DNA of 64,000 nt. It comes from Halomonas stenophila (GTDB lineage Bacteria; Pseudomonadota; Gammaproteobacteria; Pseudomonadales; Halomonadaceae). How positions within the stretch are numbered: the stretch's first letter is position 1; each line of letters begins with the position of its first letter. This document shows positions 1 through 10,496 of the stretch, in pieces. Made by a program: the position numbers and the translations under genes. The notes beneath the pieces were generated by a model, which worked only from the letters and a program-made list of their open reading frames with translations, was not told where the DNA came from and did not search any database. The DNA lies in the NCBI RefSeq assembly GCF_014192275.1, contig NZ_JACHXR010000002.1, positions 485,684 through 549,683 on the forward strand. The letters run 5' to 3'.

Positions 1-2
1 CC

Positions 3-221
3 GGGCTCAAAGCCATGCGCGTGCTGCGCCCCCAGGGCAACCAGGCACCCTACATGGTGGAGACGGAGTGGGAAAGCCAGGACGCCTTCCGCGCCTGGGT
101 GGGCAGCGACGACTTCAAGCGTGCCCACGCCGACCCGTTGCCGGTGGAGGCCACCGCCGAGGGCGGCGGCCTCGAGCAGTTCGAGGTGGTCGAAGGGACC
201 GTCGCCGGGGCGTCGCGATAA
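3..221 (+). CDS. Antibiotic biosynthesis monooxygenase (ABM)-like protein, 3' part
   Basis: The gene enters from the left edge; 72 codons are visible, ending in TAA at 219-221. The reading frame is open upstream of the first visible ATG (G-L-K-A-M), so the true start lies outside the window. The pattern Y-M-V-E-T-x-W-E-S-x-D-A-F-R-A-W followed by an F-K-R-A-H segment is typical of ABM-domain proteins, small ferredoxin-fold dimers that include haem-degrading HmoA-like enzymes. The substrate cannot be judged from this fragment. A perfect 11-bp hairpin follows 35 bp downstream and separates it from the convergent transporter gene. Confidence 0.6.
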   Translation, partial: GLKAMRVLRPQGNQAPYMVETEWESQDAFRAWVGSDDFKRAHADPLPVEATAEGGGLEQFEVVEGTVAGASR

Positions 222-255
222 TCGCTCGTCTTCACGCACGCCTCTGCCCGATCAT

Positions 256-280
256 CGACGGCGCCCATGGGGCGCCGTCG
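256..280. terminator. Candidate bidirectional terminator hairpin
   Basis: A perfect 11-bp GC-rich stem (CGACGGCGCCC / GGGCGCCGTCG) with loop ATG lies between two convergent genes. No clear U-tract follows on either strand, so it may act as a weak intrinsic terminator or a 3'-end stabiliser. Confidence 0.45.
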
Positions 281-295
281 GTGTTGTCGGGGCCG

Positions 296-1258
296 CTAGA
301 TGAGCCCTGCGGCACGCAGCGCAAAGACCCCCAGGGTCACGGTGAGGCTGGCCATCAGCGTGGTCAGGGCGATGATATTGGCGGTGAGGATCTCGTCGCC
401 GTCCATGGCCTTGGCCATGACGAAGGCCGCCGCCGCCGTGGGACTGGCGAAGAACAGGAACATCACGCCCAGCACCGGCCCGCTGAAGCCCGCCGCCAGG
501 GCCAGCAGCGTCGCTAGCGCGGGCACGACCACCATCTTGGCCAGGCTGGCGCTCAGGGCGGTGCGATAGCCCTTCCTGAGGGCGCGTGTGGAGAGGGTGG
601 CGCCGATGCAGATCAGCGCCAGGGGCAGGGTGAGCGAGGCGAAGTAATCGCCGGTGGTGGTGAGCCAGGGCGGCAGTGACACTTCATGCACGGCGAAGGG
701 CGTGGCCACGACCACCGCCAGGATCAGCGGGTTGGTCAGGATGTGGCGGAAGATGCTGCGCCAGTCGATGCCCCTCGGCGCCCCTTCCTCGCGGGGCTGG
801 TAGGCCGCCAGCACGATCACCGAGAGCACGTTGTAGCTCAGGATCACCACGCCGAGCAGCAGGCCGCCCAGCGACAGCCCCGCGTCGCCATACATGCCGG
901 CGGCCAGGGCCAGGCCCACGATGCCGCAATTGCCGCGAAAGGCGCCCTGGACATAGACGCCGCGCAGTGGGCGTCGCACGCGCAGCATGGCCCAGCCCCA
1001 GACCGCGGCGAAGCTCGCCAGGGTGGCCAGGGCGAAGAAGCTCAGCATCCAGGGGTCGAGGGTCGCTGCCAGGTCGGCATCGGCCAGGGCGAAGAACAGC
1101 AGCGTCGGCAGGGTGGCGCGAAAGACCAGTCGGGAGGCGGTGTTGACGAAGGCCTGGTCGATCCAGCGCAGGCGCTTCAGGCCGATGCCGATGAAGACCA
1201 TGGCGAACACCGGCAGGGTGATGTTCAGCGTCGAGAGAAAGATGTCGATCAATGACAT
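296..1258 (-). CDS. AEC (auxin efflux carrier) family permease
   Basis: 320 residues, close to the usual AEC length. The protein is strongly hydrophobic with about ten predicted membrane spans in two halves. The N-terminal region (N-I-T-L-P-V-F-A-M-V-F-I-G-I-G-L) and the later G-N-C-G-I-V-G-L-A stretch fit the family. The ATG at 1258 was chosen because it begins the first transmembrane segment and has AGGA eight bases upstream; an ATG farther out would add a Pro/Ala-rich, non-membrane extension. Members export small organic acids or malonate-like compounds. It diverges from the aldarate island, so an organic-acid role is plausible but not shown. Confidence 0.75.
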   Translation of the reverse strand: MSLIDIFLSTLNITLPVFAMVFIGIGLKRLRWIDQAFVNTASRLVFRATLPTLLFFALADADLAATLDPWMLSFFALATLASFAAVWGWAMLRVRRPLRGVYVQGAFRGNCGIVGLALAAGMYGDAGLSLGGLLLGVVILSYNVLSVIVLAAYQPREEGAPRGIDWRSIFRHILTNPLILAVVVATPFAVHEVSLPPWLTTTGDYFASLTLPLALICIGATLSTRALRKGYRTALSASLAKMVVVPALATLLALAAGFSGPVLGVMFLFFASPTAAAAFVMAKAMDGDEILTANIIALTTLMASLTVTLGVFALRAAGLI

Positions 1259-1410
1259 TTGTGCGTCCTGAGGGGCCGTGGGCATCGCCGTGACGCCGGC
1301 AGGCCGAACGGCATTCGGCGGGTCCGGTGAAGGCATTGCCTCGGGGCAGTGCAACTTTAGTCTGAATCTACCATGGCGGCTCTTGTCAGTCTGGTGATGG
1401 GCGGCTAAGT

Positions 1411-1433
1411 TGTCATTTGTATGATGTATGACA
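1411..1433. promoter_or_regulatory. Candidate GntR operator upstream of kdgD
   Basis: Inverted repeat TGTCAT-N11-ATGACA. Inside it are TATGAT, a possible -10 element at 1420-1425, and TGATGTAT at 1422-1429. TGATGTAT recurs at 12659-12666, upstream of the GntR gene that ends the island. FCD-type GntR proteins usually bind short AT-rich palindromes that overlap promoters, so a shared operator is a reasonable inference. Confidence 0.4.
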
Positions 1434-1484
1434 TGAGGGGCCGGAGTCCCTCGCGTTGCCCTAGACGAGCAAGAGGACGATCAG

Positions 1485-2402
1485 GTGAGCTTTACACGCG
1501 AAGATGTCAAGAAGGCGATCGGTGACGGGCTGCTGTCCTTCCCGGTCACCGATTTCGACGCTCAGGGGCGCTTCGATGCCGAGAGCTATCGCCGGCGGCT
1601 GGAGTGGTTCATCAGCCACGAGATCTCGGCGGTGTTCGTCGCCGGGGGGACCGGGGAGTTCTTCAACCTGTCCCAGGACGAGTTTCGCGAGATCGTGCGG
1701 CTGGCGGTCAAGACCGTCGACGGCAAGCTGCCGGTGATCGCCAGTGCGGGCCTCAGCGTGGCCGCCGGCAGTGCCTTCGCGCGTATCGCCGAGGAGGAGG
1801 GGGCCGATGGCATCCTGCTGATGCCGCCCTATCTGACCGAGTGTCCCCAGGACGGCCTGGTGGAGTATGCGCGCCGGATCTGCGATTCCACTTCCATCAG
1901 CGTCATCTACTACAATCGCGGCAACGGCATCATGCAGCCGGCGGCGGTGCAGCGCCTGGCCGATGCCTGCCCCAACCTGATCGGTCTCAAGGACGGCAAG
2001 GGCGACATGCAGGCCCTGAACCGGATCATCAAGACCGTCGGTGACCGCCTGGCCTACGTGGGCGGCGTGCCCACCGCCGAGATCATCGCCGAGGCCTATC
2101 TCGCGATGGGGGTGAACACCTACTCCAGCGCGGTGTTCAACTTCGTGCCGGACATGGCGGTGACCTTCTACAAGGCGCTGCGGGCCGGCGATACCGACAC
2201 CGTGCGCCGCATCACCCGCGAGTTCTTCCTGCCCTTCGTCGAGCTGCGCGACCACAAGGCCGGCTATGCGGTCAGCCTGATCAAGGCCGGCGCCGAGATC
2301 ATCGGGCGTCCCGCCGGCAGCGTTCGCGCGCCGCTCGAGATGCCCAGTGCCGAGGAGCGGGCTCGACTGGAAGCCCTGGTCGAAATCGCCAAAGGCATCT
2401 AA
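1485..2402 (+). CDS. kdgD: 5-dehydro-4-deoxyglucarate dehydratase (2-oxoglutarate-semialdehyde forming)
   Basis: 305 residues, the normal length for this DapA/NAL-superfamily TIM barrel. It dehydrates and decarboxylates 5-dehydro-4-deoxy-D-glucarate to 2-oxoglutarate semialdehyde (EC 4.2.1.41). The Schiff-base lysine is seen at about residue 169 (G-L-K-D-G), the partner tyrosine at about 143 (Y-Y-N-R-G-N), and the substrate-carboxylate loop G-G-T-G-E-F near residue 54. Translation starts at a GTG with a GAGGA ribosome site. It leads an operon-like run of co-directional genes down to the aldehyde dehydrogenase, and it is the point where the galactarate, glucarate and galacturonate routes converge. 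Confidence 0.93.
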   Translation: MSFTREDVKKAIGDGLLSFPVTDFDAQGRFDAESYRRRLEWFISHEISAVFVAGGTGEFFNLSQDEFREIVRLAVKTVDGKLPVIASAGLSVAAGSAFARIAEEEGADGILLMPPYLTECPQDGLVEYARRICDSTSISVIYYNRGNGIMQPAAVQRLADACPNLIGLKDGKGDMQALNRIIKTVGDRLAYVGGVPTAEIIAEAYLAMGVNTYSSAVFNFVPDMAVTFYKALRAGDTDTVRRITREFFLPFVELRDHKAGYAVSLIKAGAEIIGRPAGSVRAPLEMPSAEERARLEALVEIAKGI

Positions 2403-2449
2403 GCCTGTCCTTCACCCACCCTCAACAACGACAGCGAAGAGGTGAACCC

Positions 2450-3499
2450 ATGAGCATGCCCAACGTTCCCAAGACCCTTGGAGCCTCCGTCCTGATGGTC
2501 GGCATGGCCTTCGGCAGCGCTGCCGCCTTGGCCGCCGATGGCCCCCTGCGCGGCAACGTCCGCGTGGTGATCGGCTCGACCTCGACCGGAGGCGACACCT
2601 ACCAGAACTCCAGCATCGTCGTCGATGCCCTGGCCGAAAAGCTCGATCTCAACATGAAGGTGGATGCCGTCGGTGCCAGCTCGGCGTTCCGTTTCCTGGA
2701 TCGCGATCCGCGCGGTAATACCCTGATGATCTTCCACGATCAGTCCTACCTCGGGTACCTGTACGGCGTCGAGGGGTATGACAATATCTTCGAGAAATAC
2801 ACCATCGGCCCGACTGTCGCCATCAACCCCGGCAACGCCTATCTGGTGCCCAAGGACTCTCCCTACGAGAACCTCGACCAGATCATCGCGGCGGTGGGCG
2901 ACGGTGAAGAGGTGCGCGTGGCGATCCAGCCGGGCGGTGTCTCCGAGATCGGCTTCAGTGCCCTGAAGAATGCCATCGCCATCGAACACCCGGGAAGTGA
3001 AGACAACCTGGTGGCCGTCAATACCGGCTCCCAGGCGGACAAGAACCAGCAGCTCTTCGATGACCAGGCGGACCTGATCAACGGCACCGTGCAGGCCAAC
3101 GAGCAGTATACTCGCCTGCCCGAGGACGATCAGAAGGCCATGCGCTTCGTGTGGCTGACCGCCCGCCAGAGCACCATCGAGGAGGCGCCGGAAGAGGGCC
3201 TGGGCCAGACCAGCCGCGAGCAGCTGCTGGAGTACGTCGAGCCCAACGTGACCGTCACCATGGGCGACGAGAACTTCACCTTCGATAAGGAATTCTTCTT
3301 CCTCTACAACAAGGACATGGATCCGGCGATCGTCGAGCAGATCGACGAGGCACTGACCGAGATCTATGCCGAGGGCGAGATCCAGCAAGTGCAGAAGAAC
3401 TCCTTCTTCATCCCCAACTTCAAGCCGTCCGACGAAGCGGCGGAGTACCTGGAGAACAAGATGTCCGCCTACGAGGGCATCATCGAGAATATCCAGTAA
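2450..3499 (+). CDS. TctC-like periplasmic solute-binding protein
   Basis: 349 residues with a cleavable signal peptide: a short polar start, a hydrophobic core, then A-L-A-A-D at about 27-31. The fold and length match the TctC/Bug family of extracytoplasmic binding proteins that serve tripartite tricarboxylate transporters. It lies directly upstream of tctB and tctA homologues and 47 bp after kdgD. The position inside an aldarate catabolic operon suggests a C6 dicarboxylate ligand such as galactarate or glucarate rather than citrate. That ligand is inference; the family binds many carboxylates. Confidence 0.8.
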   Translation: MSMPNVPKTLGASVLMVGMAFGSAAALAADGPLRGNVRVVIGSTSTGGDTYQNSSIVVDALAEKLDLNMKVDAVGASSAFRFLDRDPRGNTLMIFHDQSYLGYLYGVEGYDNIFEKYTIGPTVAINPGNAYLVPKDSPYENLDQIIAAVGDGEEVRVAIQPGGVSEIGFSALKNAIAIEHPGSEDNLVAVNTGSQADKNQQLFDDQADLINGTVQANEQYTRLPEDDQKAMRFVWLTARQSTIEEAPEEGLGQTSREQLLEYVEPNVTVTMGDENFTFDKEFFFLYNKDMDPAIVEQIDEALTEIYAEGEIQQVQKNSFFIPNFKPSDEAAEYLENKMSAYEGIIENIQ

Positions 3500-3603
3500 G
3501 AGGTGGTCGCCGGCGGGAAACTCTCGCCGGCATGATCCGCCGTTGTTCAACCCCCGATAACGTCGAAAGGCTCGCTTGAACGAAAGCCTTTATCGGAGCC
3601 GCT

Positions 3604-4047
3604 ATGGAATCAGGATTGACATCCCTGCTCAGTGTTTCGATCGATTTCGAGACCTCTCACTTGTTTTTTCCGCGCATTATCCATTGGCTGATGGGAGGGC
3701 TCTTCGCACTGGTTCTGGTGCTTAGGGTGTTGCCCTTCTTCGCCGCCGTCAGGCGAGGGGAAAGGACGCTGCCGATCCTGGGCGAGTCCATGGACAAGTT
3801 CCGTTTCTTCGGCTCCCTGGCGTTGATCGCCGGCTATTTCTACCTGATGGCGGTGGTCGGCAACCTCTTTCCCTACACGGGCTACGGCTTTCTGTTCGTC
3901 TCGATCGTCTTCGTTTTCCTGATGTCGCTGATGTACATGCACACCAGGACCACGCGTAAGGTCGTGACGGCCGCCATCAACGCCATCGTGGCGCCGAGCC
4001 TGGCGTGGTTCATCCTCGCCAAGCTGTTCCAGATCACCCTGCCGTAG
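3604..4047 (+). CDS. TctB-like small membrane subunit of a tripartite carboxylate transporter
   Basis: 147 residues with about four hydrophobic segments (near 24-45, 65-85, 92-112 and 122-142), the layout of the DUF1468/TctB small subunit. The sequence is poorly conserved, as is usual for TctB, so the call rests on topology and on its place between the TctC and TctA homologues. It ends 14 bp before the tctA start, which suggests coupled expression. Confidence 0.78.
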   Translation: MESGLTSLLSVSIDFETSHLFFPRIIHWLMGGLFALVLVLRVLPFFAAVRRGERTLPILGESMDKFRFFGSLALIAGYFYLMAVVGNLFPYTGYGFLFVSIVFVFLMSLMYMHTRTTRKVVTAAINAIVAPSLAWFILAKLFQITLP

Positions 4048-4061
4048 CGGAGTCGTTCCCG

Positions 4062-5573
4062 ATGCTGGACATACTGTCGTTACTCGATATCAGCTTCTTC
4101 CTGCTGGCGGCCCTGGGTGCCCTGATCGGCATCATCTTCGGGGCGATCCCCGGGATGACCGCCACCATGGCCGTGGCGGTGTGTCTGCCGCTCACCTACG
4201 CCCTGGGACTCCACCATGGCCTGGCGCTCCTGCTGGGGCTCTACGTGGGAGGGATCTCCGGTGGCATGGTGCCGGCCGTGCTGCTCAACATTCCCGGCAC
4301 GCCATCCTCGATCACCACCACCTTCGACGGCTACCCCATGGCCCAGCGGGGCGAGGGCGAGCGCGCCCTGCGCGTCAGCGTGGTGGCCTCCGTAGTCGGA
4401 GGGCTGGTCAGTGCCGCCATTCTCTTTCTCTTTGCGCCGCTGCTGGCCGAGTTCTCGATCAAGTTCTCCTATGTGGAGAAGTTCCTGATCATCCTGCTGG
4501 CGCTGACCGTCATCGCCTCCATGTCGCGTAACATGCTGGTGGGTATCTTCAGCGGCGTGATCGGCATCTGGCTGAGCCTGATCGGCACCTACAGCATCTC
4601 GGACGGCGGCAACGGCAAGACGCGACTGATGTTCGACTTCCTCGAGCCGTACCTGTTCGAGGGCTTCTCCCTGCTGCCGGTGCTGATCGGCATCTTCGGC
4701 ATCGCCACCATCCTGCTGGAGGCCGAAGACGGCGTGAAGAGCGGCCTGTCCGGCAAGGAGATCAAGATCGGCAAGGGCGGCGGCTTCTCCTTCGGCATCT
4801 TCAAGGGGCGGCTGACCAACCTGGTGCGTTCCTCCTTCATCGGCACCTTCGTCGGCATGTTGCCGGGGGTCGGGGGGAGTGCGGCCTCGGTGCTGGCCTA
4901 CACCCAGGAGAAGAACCTGTCTCGGGACTCCAGCGAGATGGGCAAGGGGGCGCCCCAAGGACTGATCGCCTCGGAATCCGCCAACAATGCGCTGACCGGT
5001 GGCGCGCTGATCCCGCTGCTGTCGCTCGGCATCCCGGGGGACTCCACCACCGCGGTGCTGATCGGTGCCTTCACGCTGCAGGGCATCCAGGTCGGTCCCC
5101 TGTTCATCCCGGAGAATGCCGACACCTGGTACGTGATGATGACCGCCCTGGTGTTTGCCAATGTCGTGATGTTCTTCCTGATGTTCTATGCCATCAAGCA
5201 CATCGCCAAGGTGGTACTGGTGCCCCAGTACATCCTCTATCCGATCATCGTGATGATGTGCGTGGTCGGCGCCTATGCCATCAACTACGGCATCATGTTC
5301 GACGTCTGGACCCTGCTGATCTTCGGCGTGCTGGGTTATCTGATCCAGAAGGTCGGTCTCGAGGTGGCGCCGCTGATCATCGGCTTCATCCTCGGTGGCC
5401 AGGCGGAGGTCTACTTCGTCAAGAGCCTGGAGTCCTTCGGCACCTACTCGATCTTCTTCACCAAGAGCCCCATCGCCGTGGTGCTCTGGCTGTTGATCGC
5501 CGCCTCGGTGGCCTTCTCCGTGGCGATGGGGCTGAAGAGCCATGTCAAGCGTCGCCTGGAGACTTCCCAATGA
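4062..5573 (+). CDS. TctA-like large permease subunit of a tripartite carboxylate transporter
   Basis: 503 residues, the standard TctA length, with about twelve membrane spans. Family signatures include [11 protein letters not shown] near residues 27-37, [17 protein letters not shown] near 77-93, G-M-L-P-G-V-G-G-S near 265-273, and a second conserved half containing [12 protein letters not shown]. The ATG at 4062 is preferred over an in-frame codon farther upstream because it begins the hydrophobic N-terminus without overlapping tctB. With the two preceding genes it forms a complete uptake system, probably for the aldarates degraded by the flanking enzymes. Confidence 0.9.
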   Translation: MLDILSLLDISFFLLAALGALIGIIFGAIPGMTATMAVAVCLPLTYALGLHHGLALLLGLYVGGISGGMVPAVLLNIPGTPSSITTTFDGYPMAQRGEGERALRVSVVASVVGGLVSAAILFLFAPLLAEFSIKFSYVEKFLIILLALTVIASMSRNMLVGIFSGVIGIWLSLIGTYSISDGGNGKTRLMFDFLEPYLFEGFSLLPVLIGIFGIATILLEAEDGVKSGLSGKEIKIGKGGGFSFGIFKGRLTNLVRSSFIGTFVGMLPGVGGSAASVLAYTQEKNLSRDSSEMGKGAPQGLIASESANNALTGGALIPLLSLGIPGDSTTAVLIGAFTLQGIQVGPLFIPENADTWYVMMTALVFANVVMFFLMFYAIKHIAKVVLVPQYILYPIIVMMCVVGAYAINYGIMFDVWTLLIFGVLGYLIQKVGLEVAPLIIGFILGGQAEVYFVKSLESFGTYSIFFTKSPIAVVLWLLIAASVAFSVAMGLKSHVKRRLETSQ

Positions 5574-5607
5574 GTTCCGCCTACCTGAACGTACGCGAGG
5601 TGCACGC

Positions 5608-7176
5608 ATGACACAGCCGAAGCCGACTCCTCGGCTGATCCGGATCCACCCCCGGGACAACGTCGCCGTCGTCGTCGGCCAGGGAGGCCTGGCCGCCGGT
5701 GAGCGCCTCGACGACGGGATCGAGCTCCAGGCGACCATTCCCCAGGGGCACAAGGTCGCGCTGGTGGCGCTGGCGGAAGGCGATGAGGTGATCCGCTACG
5801 GCGAGGTCATCGGCACGGCCGCCACGCCCATCCCCCGGGGCGGCCATGTGAACGAGACCAATCTGCACATGCCGACCCCGCCGGCCCTGGAGGATCTGCC
5901 GCTGGCGACGCGTCCGGCGCCGCCGGCGGAGCCGCTGGAAGGGTACACCTTCGAGGGCTTCCGCAATGCCGACGGCAGCGTCGGCACCAAGAACGTGCTC
6001 GGCATCACCACCAGCGTGCAGTGCGTGGCGGGCACCGTCGATCATGTGGTCCAGCGCATCAAGCGCGAGCTGCTGCCGGGCTTCCCCAACGTCGACGACG
6101 TGGTGGGGCTCAACCACAGCTATGGCTGCGGCGTGGCGATCAATGCCCCGGCCGCGGTGGTGCCCATTCGCACCCTCAAGAACCTGGCCCTGAACCCCAA
6201 CTTCGGCAACGAGGTGATGGTCATCGGGCTCGGCTGCGAGAAACTGCAGCCCTCGACGCTGGTCGAGGATCGTCCGGTGAGGGTCTACGAGAATACCGAG
6301 GCCGCCGATCCCGAGGCCAACGTGCTGAGCCTGCAGGACGAGTCCTTCGTGGGTTTCGGCGAGATGATCGAGGGCATCATGGCCATGGCCGAGCGCCATC
6401 TCGAACGCCTCGATCGGCGGCGTCGCGAGACCTGCCCGGTGTCCGACCTGGTGGTGGGCATGCAGTGCGGCGGTAGCGATGCCTTCTCCGGGCTGACCGC
6501 CAACCCGGCGGTGGGCTTCGCCACCGACCTGATCGTGCGCGCCGGGGGCAGCGTGATGTTCTCCGAGGTCACCGAGGTGCGCGATGCCATCCACCTGCTG
6601 ACGCCCCGGGCCGTGGACCCTGAGGTCGGCCAGGCGCTGGTCGACCAGATGGCCTGGTACGACGACTACCTGTCCCAGGGCCAGGCGGATCGCAGCGCGA
6701 ACACCTCGCCCGGCAACAAGAAGGGGGGGCTCTCCAACATCGTCGAGAAGGCGCTGGGCTCGGTGATCAAGTCCGGCAACTCGCCGATCGTCGATGTCAT
6801 CGGCCCGGGCGAGCGGCTGCGCAAGCGTGGCCTGACCTTCGCCGCCACCCCGGCCAGCGACTTCATCTGCGGCACCCTCCAGGCCGCCGCGGGCATGAAC
6901 CTGCAGGTCTTCACCACCGGGCGCGGCACGCCCTACAACCTGCCGATGACCCCGGTGATCAAGGTCTCGAGCAACTCCGCCCTGGGACAACGCTGGCACG
7001 ACCTGATCGACCTCGACGCCGGGCGCATCGCCACCGGCGAGGCGTCCATCGAGGATCTGGGCTGGGAGCTGTTCCAGCTGATTCTCGAAGTGGCCAGTGG
7101 CCGTCGCCGAGTCGCCGCCGACCGGCTGGGCCTTTCCAACGATCTGGTGCTGTTCAATCCCGCGCCGGTGACCTGA
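5608..7176 (+). CDS. garD: Galactarate dehydratase
   Basis: 522 residues, almost identical in length to E. coli GarD (523). It removes water from D-galactarate to give 5-dehydro-4-deoxy-D-glucarate (EC 4.2.1.42). Visible features are an N-terminal SAF-like domain ([10 protein letters not shown]), the central UxaA/GarD block with G-T-K-N-V-L-G and N-H-S-Y-G-C-G, and G-L-G-C-E and [11 protein letters not shown]; the cysteines are likely metal ligands. The ATG at 5608 has GCGAGG upstream; the open frame extends farther, but that part overlaps the end of tctA. The product is the KdgD substrate. Confidence 0.92.
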   Translation: MTQPKPTPRLIRIHPRDNVAVVVGQGGLAAGERLDDGIELQATIPQGHKVALVALAEGDEVIRYGEVIGTAATPIPRGGHVNETNLHMPTPPALEDLPLATRPAPPAEPLEGYTFEGFRNADGSVGTKNVLGITTSVQCVAGTVDHVVQRIKRELLPGFPNVDDVVGLNHSYGCGVAINAPAAVVPIRTLKNLALNPNFGNEVMVIGLGCEKLQPSTLVEDRPVRVYENTEAADPEANVLSLQDESFVGFGEMIEGIMAMAERHLERLDRRRRETCPVSDLVVGMQCGGSDAFSGLTANPAVGFATDLIVRAGGSVMFSEVTEVRDAIHLLTPRAVDPEVGQALVDQMAWYDDYLSQGQADRSANTSPGNKKGGLSNIVEKALGSVIKSGNSPIVDVIGPGERLRKRGLTFAATPASDFICGTLQAAAGMNLQVFTTGRGTPYNLPMTPVIKVSSNSALGQRWHDLIDLDAGRIATGEASIEDLGWELFQLILEVASGRRRVAADRLGLSNDLVLFNPAPVT

Positions 7177-7219
7177 ACCCCTTTCGATTGTTCTTTCGAC
7201 CGTTACAAGAGGCAATGCC

Positions 7220-8545
7220 ATGTTTCCCAAGATCACCAGGATGAACATCGTGCCGGTCGCCGGCGAGGACGGTTTCCTGCTCAACCTGAGCGGCGGCCAT
7301 GCGCCCTGGTTCATCCGCTGCGTGCTGGTGCTGGAAGACGAGTCCGGCAACCGCGGGGTCGGCGAGATTCCCTCCAGCGAAGGCATCCTGACGGGGCTCG
7401 AGAAGTGCCGGGGGCTGGTGGAGGGCGCCCGGGTCAACGAGGTCAAGCAGGTGCTTAGCCGGGCCCGGGACCTGCTGGCCCAGGGAGGACCGGAGGAGCG
7501 AGGGCGCCAGACCTTCGACCTGCGGGTGGCGGTCCACGTCATCACCGCCATCGAGTCGGCATTGTTCGACCTCTTCGGCCAGGCGCTGGGCATGCCGGTG
7601 GCCGACCTGCTGGGCCAGTACGGTCGCCAGCGCGACGAGGTCGAGGCCCTGGGCTACCTGTTCCTGCTCGGCGACCCGGACAAGACCGACCTGCCGTATC
7701 CCAGGGTGACCGACCCGGTCGATGCCTGGGACGAGGTGCGCTACCGCGAAGCCATGACGCCCGAGGCCGTCGCCAACCTGGCCAAGGCCGCCTTTGATCG
7801 CTACGGCTTCAAGGACTTCAAGCTCAAGGGCGGCGTGCTGCGCGGCGAGGAAGAGGCCGACTGCATCCGCGCGCTGCACGAGGCCTTCCCCGAGGCGCGC
7901 CTGACCCTCGACCCCAACGGCGCCTGGAAGCTGGACGAGGCCGTGCGGGTGCTGGAGCCGATCAAGCACCTGCTCAGCTACGCCGAGGATCCCTGTGGTC
8001 AGGAGGGCGGTTTCTCCGGCCGCGAGACCATGGCGGAATTCAAGAAGCGCACCGGCCTGCCCACCGCCACCAACATGATCGCCACCGACTACAAGCAGCT
8101 GCAGCTGGCCGTACAGCTCAACGCGGTGGATATCCCGCTGGCCGACTGCCACTTCTGGACCATGCAGGGCGCCGTGGCCGTGGGCGAGCTGTGCCACGAG
8201 TGGGGCATGACCTGGGGCTCGCACAGCAACAACCACTTCGACATCTCGCTGGCGATGATGACCCACGTGGCCGCGGCCTGCCCGGGCGAGATCACCGCCA
8301 TCGACACCCACTGGATCTGGCAGGACGGCCAGCGCATCACCAGGGAGCCGTTCAAGATCCAGGGCGGCAAGCTGAAGGTGCCGACCACACCGGGGCTCGG
8401 CGTCGAACTCGACGACGACAAGCTCATGGAGGCGCACCAGAAGTACCAGCGCCTCGACGTGACCCAGCGCGACGACGCCGTGGCCATGCAGTACCTGATC
8501 CAGGGCTGGGAGTTCGATCCCAAGCGTCCCGCCCTGGTTCGTTGA
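7220..8545 (+). CDS. gudD: Glucarate dehydratase
   Basis: 441 residues, an enolase-superfamily enzyme that converts D-glucarate to 5-dehydro-4-deoxy-D-glucarate (EC 4.2.1.40). The capping domain carries the family start (P-x-I-T-x-M-x-I-V-P-V-A-G-x-D). The barrel shows the general-base lysine motif F-K-L-K-G-G near 200, metal ligands in L-D-P-N-G-A-W and the following A-E-D-P segment, and [10 protein letters not shown] near 333 with the catalytic His. It lies 43 bp after garD in the same orientation. GarD and GudD give the cluster entry points for both aldarates. Confidence 0.94.
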   Translation: MFPKITRMNIVPVAGEDGFLLNLSGGHAPWFIRCVLVLEDESGNRGVGEIPSSEGILTGLEKCRGLVEGARVNEVKQVLSRARDLLAQGGPEERGRQTFDLRVAVHVITAIESALFDLFGQALGMPVADLLGQYGRQRDEVEALGYLFLLGDPDKTDLPYPRVTDPVDAWDEVRYREAMTPEAVANLAKAAFDRYGFKDFKLKGGVLRGEEEADCIRALHEAFPEARLTLDPNGAWKLDEAVRVLEPIKHLLSYAEDPCGQEGGFSGRETMAEFKKRTGLPTATNMIATDYKQLQLAVQLNAVDIPLADCHFWTMQGAVAVGELCHEWGMTWGSHSNNHFDISLAMMTHVAAACPGEITAIDTHWIWQDGQRITREPFKIQGGKLKVPTTPGLGVELDDDKLMEAHQKYQRLDVTQRDDAVAMQYLIQGWEFDPKRPALVR

Positions 8546-8616
8546 GGCTTCTCGGCCGCCACATTCTAACCCCAAGCGACGCCGACACTGGTGTCGCGCC
8601 AATGAGGAGACGCCCG

Positions 8617-10194
8617 ATGATTTTGGAAGGCAAGCAATTGATCGGTGCCCAGGCCGTTACGGCCCAGGGCAGCCCCATCCACGCGGTTAACCCGGCCACC
8701 GACGAGCGTCTGGAGCCGGCCTATGCCGCGGGCGGCAAGCCCGAGGTCGAGAAAGCCTGCGAGCTGGCCTGGGCGGCCTTCGCGACCTACCGGGAGAGCG
8801 GTCTCGAGGAACGCGCCCGTTTCCTGGAGACCGTGGCCGAGGAGATCGAGGCCATCGGCGATGCGCTGATCGAGCGCGGCATGGCCGAGTCCGGCCTGCC
8901 CCGGGCGCGGCTGGAGGGCGAGCGCGGCCGTACCTGCGGCCAGCTGCGCCTGTTCGCCAATGTCGTGCGCGCCGGCGAATGGCTGGACGTGCGCCTCGAC
9001 CCGGCGCTGCCCGAGCGGGCGCCGATGCCGCGGGTCGACCTGCGCCAGCGCCATATCGCCCTGGGCCCGGTGGCGGTGTTCGGCGCCTCCAACTTCCCGC
9101 TGGCCTTCTCGGTGGCCGGCGGCGACACCGCCTCGGCGCTGGCCGCCGGCTGCCCGGTGGTGGTCAAGGCGCACGCCGCCCACCCCGGCACCTCCGAGCT
9201 GGTGGGCCGCGCCGTGCAGCGCGCCGTGGCCAGGTGCGAGCTGCCCGAGGGCGTGTTCTCGCTGCTCTACAGCGCCGGCCGCGAGCTGGGCCAGGCGCTG
9301 GTGCGCGATGCGCGCATCAAGGCTGTGGGCTTCACCGGCTCGCGCGGCGGCGGCACGGCGCTGCTGAAGGCGGCCCAGGCGCGCCCCGAGCCGATCCCGG
9401 TCTACGCCGAGATGAGCTCGATCAACCCGGTATTTCTGCTGCCCGAGGCGCTGGCCGCCCGCGGCCAGGCACTCGGCGAGGCCTTCGTTGGCTCGCTGAC
9501 CCTGGGCGCCGGCCAGTTCTGCACCAACCCGGGCCTGGTGATCGGCGTCAAGGGCGAGGGCCTGGATGCCTTCGTGGCCGCCGCCGGCGAGGCGGTGAAG
9601 GGCGCCGCGGCCCAGACCATGCTGACCCCGGGCATCCATGACGCCTACACCCAGGGCGTCGATGGCCTGGTGGCCAGCAACAAGGCCCGCGAGGTGGCCC
9701 GCGGCCCGGCCGGCGAGGGCCCCCACGCCTGCCAGGCCGGGCTGTTCGTGGCCTCGGCCGAGGACTTCCTGCGTGAGGAGGCGCTGCAGGCCGAGGTCTT
9801 CGGCGCCACCTCCCTGGTGGTCGAGTGTGCCGACCAGGAGGAGGTGAAGCGCGTGGCCGAGCACCTGGAAGGCCAACTGACCGCCACCCTGCAGATGGAC
9901 GACGGCGACCTGGAGACCGCCCGCGGCCTGCTGCCGATCCTCGAGCGCCGCGCCGGCCGGGTGATGGCCAACGGCTGGCCCACCGGCGTCGAGGTGTGCC
10001 ACGCCATGGTCCACGGCGGCCCTTATCCTGCCACCTCGGACAGCCGCACCACCTCGGTGGGCAGCGCGGCGATCCACCGCTTCCTGCGCCCGGTGTGCTA
10101 CCAGAACCTGCCCCAGGGCCTGCTGCCCGAGGCACTGCGTGACGGCAACCCGGCCGGCGTCAGCCGCCTGGTCGACGGCAAGCGCGAGGCCTGA
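8617..10194 (+). CDS. 2-oxoglutarate semialdehyde (2,5-dioxovalerate) dehydrogenase
   Basis: 525 residues, an aldehyde dehydrogenase of the NADP-preferring ketoglutarate-semialdehyde class (EC 1.2.1.26). The catalytic cysteine is at about 302 (G-Q-F-C-T-N-P-G) and the general-base glutamate at about 265 (Y-A-E-M-S-S-I-N-P). The N-P-x-F-F-type loop of generic ALDHs is replaced by S-S-I-N-P, as in this subfamily. It oxidises the KdgD product to 2-oxoglutarate, linking the pathway to the TCA cycle. The ATG at 8617 follows GAGGAG; the long open frame upstream of it overlaps gudD and is not used. A strong terminator closes the transcription unit. Confidence 0.88.
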   Translation: MILEGKQLIGAQAVTAQGSPIHAVNPATDERLEPAYAAGGKPEVEKACELAWAAFATYRESGLEERARFLETVAEEIEAIGDALIERGMAESGLPRARLEGERGRTCGQLRLFANVVRAGEWLDVRLDPALPERAPMPRVDLRQRHIALGPVAVFGASNFPLAFSVAGGDTASALAAGCPVVVKAHAAHPGTSELVGRAVQRAVARCELPEGVFSLLYSAGRELGQALVRDARIKAVGFTGSRGGGTALLKAAQARPEPIPVYAEMSSINPVFLLPEALAARGQALGEAFVGSLTLGAGQFCTNPGLVIGVKGEGLDAFVAAAGEAVKGAAAQTMLTPGIHDAYTQGVDGLVASNKAREVARGPAGEGPHACQAGLFVASAEDFLREEALQAEVFGATSLVVECADQEEVKRVAEHLEGQLTATLQMDDGDLETARGLLPILERRAGRVMANGWPTGVEVCHAMVHGGPYPATSDSRTTSVGSAAIHRFLRPVCYQNLPQGLLPEALRDGNPAGVSRLVDGKREA

Positions 10195-10229
10195 GGCAAG
10201 ACGTTCAGATTGGCAAGCAGTAAGCATTT

Positions 10230-10252
10230 GGCGGCCTTCGGCCGCCTTTTTT
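10230..10252 (+). terminator. Rho-independent terminator after the kdgD-to-ALDH unit
   Basis: A perfect 7-bp stem GGCGGCC / GGCCGCC with loop TTC is followed by six Ts. This ends the kdgD-tctCBA-garD-gudD-ALDH transcription unit. The remaining bases up to 10496 hold no convincing gene; they presumably contain the promoter for gci, but no clear -35/-10 pair was recognised. Confidence 0.88.
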
Positions 10253-10496
10253 ATGGTGCCTCGCAAGGCCCGCTCCCGACCGAGGTGCCCGTCGCGCAAG
10301 GTCGTCAGAGGGGGAAAGCCGGTAGCCAGCGTCCCCCGCAGGAAGCCAGTAGTGGTCGCCGGGATCAGCTGCAGCGAGAACTCGAGCTGTGCCCCAGGCG
10401 CATGTAGCCAAGCGGCAGCTCTGGAACCGCGTCACTGCTGTGGCCAGCTATCTTCCAGTAAGGCTCCCACGCACATCGGTCAGGCAGGACCCAACG

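Noticed and set aside
5581..7593. Long minus-strand open frame opposite garD and the start of gudD
   Set aside because: Antisense shadow of clearly conserved enzymes; no recognisable protein family and biased composition.
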